The position numbers and the translations under genes are program-made. Below are positions 59,994 through 64,000 of a DNA stretch of 64,000 nt, in pieces. The notes under the pieces are model-generated. The model worked only from the letters and a program-made list of their open reading frames with translations. It was not told where the DNA came from and did no database searches. How positions within the stretch are numbered: position 1 is the first letter of the stretch; each line of letters begins with the position of its first letter. The DNA comes from Methanobacteriota archaeon (GTDB lineage Archaea > Halobacteriota > Methanomicrobia > Methanomicrobiales > Methanoculleaceae): assembly GCA_023393455.1 (NCBI GenBank), contig JAEWLJ010000023.1, positions 1 to 64,000 of the forward strand. Direction: 5' to 3'.

Positions 59994-61274
59994 TCAGCCT
60001 GAAGCCTGTAGCCGCCGGTAGACGATGTGCTCGAGCAGTAAGACCGTGACGATACCCACGACGAAGCCGTTCGTGATCAGCGGGCGGATGAGTGCCGGGA
60101 ACCCTGTGGCGACCTCTGCAGGCAGGAACGCCACCAGCGTCCCGAGGAGGAGGGGGATGCCGATGATCAACGCTTCGTTGAACGTCCTGACCGCCCCGCT
60201 CTCCTGCCCGAGCATGAGCCCCGCTGCGATCTGTGAGGCCATGACATAGGCGAGGACGACGCCGATGACCGGCCCCGGGATGCTATCCAGGTAACTGATG
60301 GCAAGCGGCGATGCGGCCACGAGCCCGAGCCCGACTGCGGCCGGGACGAGGGCGAACCGGGACGCGCACCCGGTGGCGGCGATGACGCCCGGGGAGAGCG
60401 AGAAGTTCACCGGGCCGATCACTCCTGTAGCCCCCGCGAGGACGTTCCCGAGGCCGGTGACGGCCACCCCGCGGTTCATCCGTTCGTCCATCCTGTCGGC
60501 TTTGAGCAGACTGCCCACCGACTGGATCGACCCGAGGTCGTTTACGGCAAGCGCGAGGTAGCAGATCAGGAACGCTGCGAGCATCCCGGCGTCGGGCAGG
60601 GCGAGCGGCGCAAGCAGGCCGGGAGGGAGCGCAAGCAGCGCGGTGCCTTCTGGGGGCAGGGGAGCCGGACCAAAGAGGGCGATGTAGGAGAGCGTCCCGA
60701 AGATGATCGCCCAGAGCGCCAGGGTCGACTTCCATATCCCCTTCAGGAGCCCGTTTGCGACGAAAAGGGCGAGGGCGAACGCGAGGGCGAAGAGGAAGGT
60801 CTGCGCCGGGGGAGCCGTGCCTCCGCCGTCCGTGATCAGGTTGAGGATGGTGGGTGCGAGGGTGAACGCGATGAGCATGAGGACGACCGCGATAACCCGG
60901 GGCGTGAAGAGGCGTTTGAGGTGCTCAAAGAGGCCGGCTGCCGCTATCCCTGCAAGGAGGAGTCCGCCGATCAGGATCGATGCGTTGATCACCGCAAAAC
61001 CGCTCTCAAGGCTTGCAAGGATGCCGATAAGGAGCACCGTCGCCGGGCCGAGCACCAGGGGGAGTTTGTGGCCGAGATAGATCTGCATGAGCAGCACCAG
61101 GGCGACGAGGAGGAAGAGTTTCTGGAGGTACGGGACGGCCGATCCGCCAGAGAGGCCGGCAACCACCCCGCCGGTGATGAGGATGAGCGGCACACTCACC
61201 GCGAGCCACTGGAGGCCGAAGATGAGGAGGGATGTCGGTCGCGGCCGGTCGTCGATACCGTAGGTGAACTCCAT
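59994..61274 (-). CDS. NCS2-family nucleobase permease (xanthine/uracil type)
   Basis: 426 residues with about 12-14 hydrophobic segments. MEFTYGIDDRPRPTSLLIFG and LQWLAVSVPLILITGGVV form the NCS2 start; NDLGSIQSVGSLL and VTGLGNVLAGATGVIGPVNF are the substrate-site and signature regions. It would import uracil or xanthine with H+ or Na+. The specificity cannot be told. It is a single gene with no purine or pyrimidine salvage gene beside it. Confidence 0.88.
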   Translation of the reverse strand: MEFTYGIDDRPRPTSLLIFGLQWLAVSVPLILITGGVVAGLSGGSAVPYLQKLFLLVALVLLMQIYLGHKLPLVLGPATVLLIGILASLESGFAVINASILIGGLLLAGIAAAGLFEHLKRLFTPRVIAVVLMLIAFTLAPTILNLITDGGGTAPPAQTFLFALAFALALFVANGLLKGIWKSTLALWAIIFGTLSYIALFGPAPLPPEGTALLALPPGLLAPLALPDAGMLAAFLICYLALAVNDLGSIQSVGSLLKADRMDERMNRGVAVTGLGNVLAGATGVIGPVNFSLSPGVIAATGCASRFALVPAAVGLGLVAASPLAISYLDSIPGPVIGVVLAYVMASQIAAGLMLGQESGAVRTFNEALIIGIPLLLGTLVAFLPAEVATGFPALIRPLITNGFVVGIVTVLLLEHIVYRRLQASG

Positions 61275-61463
61275 CGTAGTGGTTCCCGGCGAAACGACCG
61301 GCTCAGGGGCGGAGCACGGGGACGTTCCGGCCTGTAATGAGGATTGATCTTCTTCCCGGCTCCATAATGGTTCCTATTCCTATCGAGAGGAGATCTGAGT
61401 TGGAATCTCTGCGTAGCCCCTGCCTATTCGGTATATCTGTTGTAACCCCACTCCACCCATGAG

Positions 61464-61502
61464 GGGCGGGGGCAGTCATGGCGATACCGCCACGGTCCAC
61501 TG
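61464..61502 (+). repeat. Right-end fragment of the dispersed element, copy 3a
   Basis: GGGGCGGGGGCAGTCATGGC followed by GATACCGCCACGGTCCACT matches the right end of copy 1 (394-432), with GGCGAT, CCAC and GTCCACT conserved. It stands just before a left half in the same orientation. Confidence 0.6.
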
Positions 61503-61550
61503 CCCGGGGAGAGGCTCTGGAGAAGGGGGATGTATGGCTCACCTCCGGGT

Positions 61551-61625
61551 ATGGCTTTTTGTGGGTATCACCATTGGGGGGCCTACGGGAGGGAGGAGCA
61601 TCCCCCCTCCCCCCTCTCTGCCGAC
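61551..61625 (+). repeat. Left-half fragment of the dispersed element, copy 3b
   Basis: TATGGCTTTTTGTGGGTATC aligns with the left end of copy 1 (261-280). It is followed by the same hairpin core, GGGAGG-AGCATCCCCCC, and by the CTCTCTGCCG that follows it in copy 1 (CTGTCTCCGCC). The right end is missing. Confidence 0.6.
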
Positions 61626-61657
61626 AGGCATCGGTCGCGGGCCGTTAAGCGACACCT

Positions 61658-61912
61658 GTGAGGGGCGCATCCGCAGGAAAGGCCACGCTTTCTAACTGCT
61701 CTTATCCCGGATGCCGGGGTCGTTGGGTGTTCGGCCGGCCCCGCCCGCGGACGTTCTCCGTCCGGTGCCGGGACGGAACTGAAAAGGTGATCCTCTTCCG
61801 GCCGGTCGAACTCTCGGACGGGACGGAGTATGTCACCTACGAGGACGTCACCGAGGAGCGCCGGGCGTATGGGATGCTGATTGGCGAGATAGCGGGACTG
61901 CGAAAGAAGTAG
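61658..61912 (+). pseudogene. C-terminal fragment of a PAS-domain sensor protein
   Basis: The last 45 residues read DGTEKVILFRPVELSDGTEY followed by VTYEDVTEERRAYGMLIGEI, the final strands and linker (xDVTExR) of a PAS domain. Nothing resembling the start of a PAS domain precedes it; the first 35 residues are Arg/Gly/Cys-rich and look non-coding. No kinase domain follows: the frame stops 12 residues after the linker. It is probably the leftover of a sensor gene, possibly truncated by the adjacent repeat element. Confidence 0.6.
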
Positions 61913-61958
61913 TTATCCGGCGCCCTGCATCCGCCGGAAAGATTGGTTGCCGGTTCCC

Positions 61959-63236
61959 CTACAGCGTCTCCTCGCCGTAGAGGTAGGGCCTGAGGGCCTT
62001 CGGGATCGTGACCGAGCCGTCCTCGTTCTGGTAGTTCTCGAGGATCGCCCGGATCGCACGGGAGGTCGCGATCGCGGTGCTGTTCAAGGTGTGCAGGTAG
62101 CGCTTCTCGGTGAACTCGGTCGGGTCGCGCACCTTGATGTTCAGCCTGACCGCCTGGTATGCCGTGCAGTTCGAGCAGGAGACCGCTTCGCGGTAGCGCT
62201 CCTCGCGCGGCATCCAGACCTCGAGGTCGTACTTCTTCGCGGCGACCGTCCCGATATCCCCTGTGCAGATCAGGACGACCCGATAGGGGAGGCCGAGGCG
62301 CTGGAAGACCTCCTCGGCGTTCGCGAGCAACTCCTCGTGGAGAGGCCAGGACTGCTCCGGTGTCGCGTAGATGAACTGCTCCACCTTGTGGAACTGGTGG
62401 ACGCGGAAGAGCCCTTTCGTATCGAGCCCGTGCGCCCCGATCTCGCGCCGGAAGCACGGGCTCAACCCCGCCAGCCGGAGCGGGAGACCCTTCTCCTCCA
62501 GGATCTCGCCGCTGTACATCGCGGCCATCGGGTGCTCGCTCGTCGCGATCAGGTACTCGTCCTCGTCATCGATCTTGTACATGACGTTCTCGAAGTCGGC
62601 GAGGTCGGTCACGCCCTCGTATGCGGCCCGGTTCATCATGTAGGGAGGGATGATCGGGGTGTATCCGCGCTCGACAAGAACATCCATCGTAAACCGCTGG
62701 AGCGCCATATCGAGGAGAGCGAGCCTGCCTTTCAGGAAGTAGAACCCGGCCCCGGCGATCTTTGCTGCGCGTTCGAAGTCCGCCCAGTCGTGTTCGACGG
62801 CGAGAGTGCCGTGGTTCTTCAGGTCGAATGCGGGAAGTTTCGGTTCACCCCAGCGCCGGATCTCGACGTTCTCGGTATCGTCCTTGCCGACGGGCACGCT
62901 CTCGTGGAGGATGTTCGGGAGCCGCATCAGGCGATACCGCACCGCTCCGGTGAGCGTCTCGTGCTCCGCCTCCGCCTCCTTGATCCGTTCCGGGAGGCCT
63001 GCGGTTTCGGCGAGGAGATCTGCGATATCTCTCCCTGCCTTCCTCGCCTGGCTGATCTCGCGGGATATGACGTTTTTTCGGTTGCGCAGTTCCCCGATCG
63101 CCACGGTGAGTTCCCGTACCCTCCGGTCCATCTCCAGCACCTCGTCGACCCAGACAAATTTCTCGGTATCTCCTCTCTTCGTGAGGTCTGCCCGGACGAT
63201 CTCGGGGTGTGCACGAACGAACTTCAACTCAAGCAT
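61959..63236 (-). CDS. serS: Seryl-tRNA synthetase, standard (bacterial-type) form
   Basis: 425 residues from the ATG at 63236, beginning MLELKFVRAHPEIVRADL; the extension to 63404 is random. A long antiparallel coiled-coil arm (RVRELTVAIGELRNRKNVIS) binds the tRNA variable arm. Motif 2 is PCFRREIGAHGLDTKGLFRV, and motif 3 includes HTLNSTAIATSRAIRAILEN. It is the ordinary SerRS, not the divergent zinc form found in several other methanogens. It charges tRNA-Ser. Confidence 0.95.
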   Translation of the reverse strand: MLELKFVRAHPEIVRADLTKRGDTEKFVWVDEVLEMDRRVRELTVAIGELRNRKNVISREISQARKAGRDIADLLAETAGLPERIKEAEAEHETLTGAVRYRLMRLPNILHESVPVGKDDTENVEIRRWGEPKLPAFDLKNHGTLAVEHDWADFERAAKIAGAGFYFLKGRLALLDMALQRFTMDVLVERGYTPIIPPYMMNRAAYEGVTDLADFENVMYKIDDEDEYLIATSEHPMAAMYSGEILEEKGLPLRLAGLSPCFRREIGAHGLDTKGLFRVHQFHKVEQFIYATPEQSWPLHEELLANAEEVFQRLGLPYRVVLICTGDIGTVAAKKYDLEVWMPREERYREAVSCSNCTAYQAVRLNIKVRDPTEFTEKRYLHTLNSTAIATSRAIRAILENYQNEDGSVTIPKALRPYLYGEETL

Positions 63237-63284
63237 GCTGTCTCTCTGTAATACTTTGCGACGACGGTATATGATATTCATGTT

Positions 63285-63325
63285 GCCCCTCCCCCAATGG
63301 CGGTACCCCCCGGTCCACTGCGGGG
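63285..63325 (+). repeat. Right-end fragment of the dispersed element, copy 4
   Basis: AATGGCGGTACCCCCCGGTC followed by CACTG matches CATGGCGATACCGCCACGGT/CCACTG of the copy at 61464, with few differences. It lies in the upstream region of serS. No other part of the element is visible. Confidence 0.45.
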
Positions 63326-63445
63326 GAATAGCCCGGAAGAAACCGTACAACGGCTTCCCGTCAGCCGAAGGTCGGGCACAGCACCCGGACTGCATCCCGC
63401 ACACAAAACCTACACTTATAATTTACGGCAGGCCAATCCGTTACC

Positions 63446-63898
63446 ATGGAAAAGAACCAGAAGATTGTCCTCGCGGCCGCCGCCCTGATCACGCTCGGAC
63501 TGCTCTTCATCGAGCCCATCTTCGCCCTCATCGCACTCATCTTCGTGATCGTTCTCCTGATGAGTTTCCACATCATGGGAGATACGGCGAGCTACCCGCT
63601 TGTCATCGCGGAACTCTCGGAGAATGCGCGGGAGATCACCGTCATCAACACCGGGACTGCGAGGGCGCAGAAGATCCATGTCGCTCTCGTCCCGATCGAC
63701 ATCGAGTTCGAGGTCGCCTCGCTCGACCCGGACGAGAAGTTCCGGTTCAGCCTGGCGTCGATGGTCTCGGAGGCAAAAGCGGTCGTCACCTATGAGAATG
63801 CCGAAAGTCGGGAGTTCCAGCGCTCATACCCGATCACGGCGCTCGGGGCCGGGCGCGATCTTACCGAACCGCTCATCCCCATCTTCGGGCGCCGGTGA
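63446..63898 (+). CDS. Small membrane-anchored protein of unknown function
   Basis: 150 residues. One long N-terminal hydrophobic region (VLAAAALITLGLLFIEPIFA with LIALIFVIVLLMSFHIM) probably forms a helical hairpin. The remaining 100 residues are a beta-sandwich-like domain (REITVINTGTARAQKIHVAL, EFEVASLDPDEKFRF), recalling the CARDB-type domains of archaeal surface proteins. It is a single gene with the AT-rich ACCTACACTTATAATTTACG upstream, containing a TATA box. Function unknown. Confidence 0.78.
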   Translation: MEKNQKIVLAAAALITLGLLFIEPIFALIALIFVIVLLMSFHIMGDTASYPLVIAELSENAREITVINTGTARAQKIHVALVPIDIEFEVASLDPDEKFRFSLASMVSEAKAVVTYENAESREFQRSYPITALGAGRDLTEPLIPIFGRR

Positions 63899-63943
63899 GG
63901 GGGGTCTCCCCCGGCATCCCGGGGCGCTATTACAGGTGATCTC

Positions 63944-64000
63944 TCAGGAGCCGATATACTCGAGCGTCCGCGCGAGCGCGGCCGTCAGTTCCTCATCCTT
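63944..64000 (-). CDS. C-terminal end of a gene cut by the right edge
   Basis: On the minus strand the frame entering at the edge reads KDEELTAALARTLEYIGS and stops at TGA (63944-63946). The amphipathic helical end looks like a real protein terminus. The family cannot be named from 18 residues. Confidence 0.5.
   Translation of the reverse strand, partial: KDEELTAALARTLEYIGS

Larger units (their letters stand above)
61275..61657. other. Intergenic region with two fragments of the dispersed repeat
   Basis: 383 bp upstream of the permease gene. The left part, 61275-61440, must hold the permease promoter. The rest is GC-rich and contains a right-end fragment (61464-61502) and a left-half fragment (61551-61625) of the dispersed element. 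There is no gene. Confidence 0.6.

Overview
This window reads as a chromosomal segment of a hydrogenotrophic methanogen of the order Methanomicrobiales, most likely Methanoculleus or a close relative. The evidence is archaeal lipid synthesis (geranylgeranylglyceryl phosphate synthase), archaeal ThrRS, a family B polymerase, GatCAB, an F420-type luciferase-like oxidoreductase, a hexulose-phosphate synthase/RraA fusion, indolepyruvate oxidoreductase with two aryl-CoA ligases, archaeal TATA boxes, a PGF-CTERM surface protein and high GC. The genus is inference from gene content; no rRNA is present.

Layout. 0-6 kb: an F420-type oxidoreductase, Hps-RraA, and a coupled aryl-CoA ligase/aryl-CoA ligase/ACT operon. 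6-11 kb: a stand-alone Cas1 with no CRISPR array, converging on an acylphosphatase and a 1188-residue helical-repeat protein of unknown function. 11-14 kb: DUF5806-like, MobB-MoaE fusion, GlmM-type mutase. 14-15.1 kb: a gene-free kilobase. 15-24 kb: XerA-like recombinase, nucleotide-sugar genes, tRNA-Gln, enolase, an ATPase-fold/GNAT fusion, an antiporter and a ferritin-like protein. 24.9-35.7 kb: a long minus-strand informational operon (Asn-synthetase-like, gatC, gatA, gatB, topA, GGGP synthase, trmJ, dcd, then thrS).

35.7-39.7 kb is the accessory, decaying part: small orphan genes, a low-GC gene coupled to a PGF-CTERM beta-propeller, an ABC-2 permease remnant, and a gene disrupted by a 23-bp tandem duplication. 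39.7-47.7 kb: a membrane protein with a winged-helix partner, purB, corA, and an operon of Rad3/XPD-type helicase, Ogt, PanE and MobA. 48-59 kb: a secreted propeller, pyrK-pyrD, divergent mdh-polB, small unknowns, a bactofilin-like membrane protein and iorBA. 59.7-64 kb: tRNA-Ile with a decayed tandem copy, an NCS2 permease, a PAS fragment, SerRS and a small membrane protein.

Functional links: PaaK-type ligases, the ACT protein and IorAB fit assimilation of aryl acids into aromatic amino acids. Hps-RraA fits ribose-phosphate synthesis. MobA and MobB-MoaE serve molybdopterin cofactors needed by formate and formylmethanofuran dehydrogenases.

The most interesting signals are the orphan Cas1 whose catalytic glutamate appears to be serine, the large helical-repeat protein beside it, and a dispersed, hairpin-forming, inverted-repeat-bounded element found at four intergenic loci.
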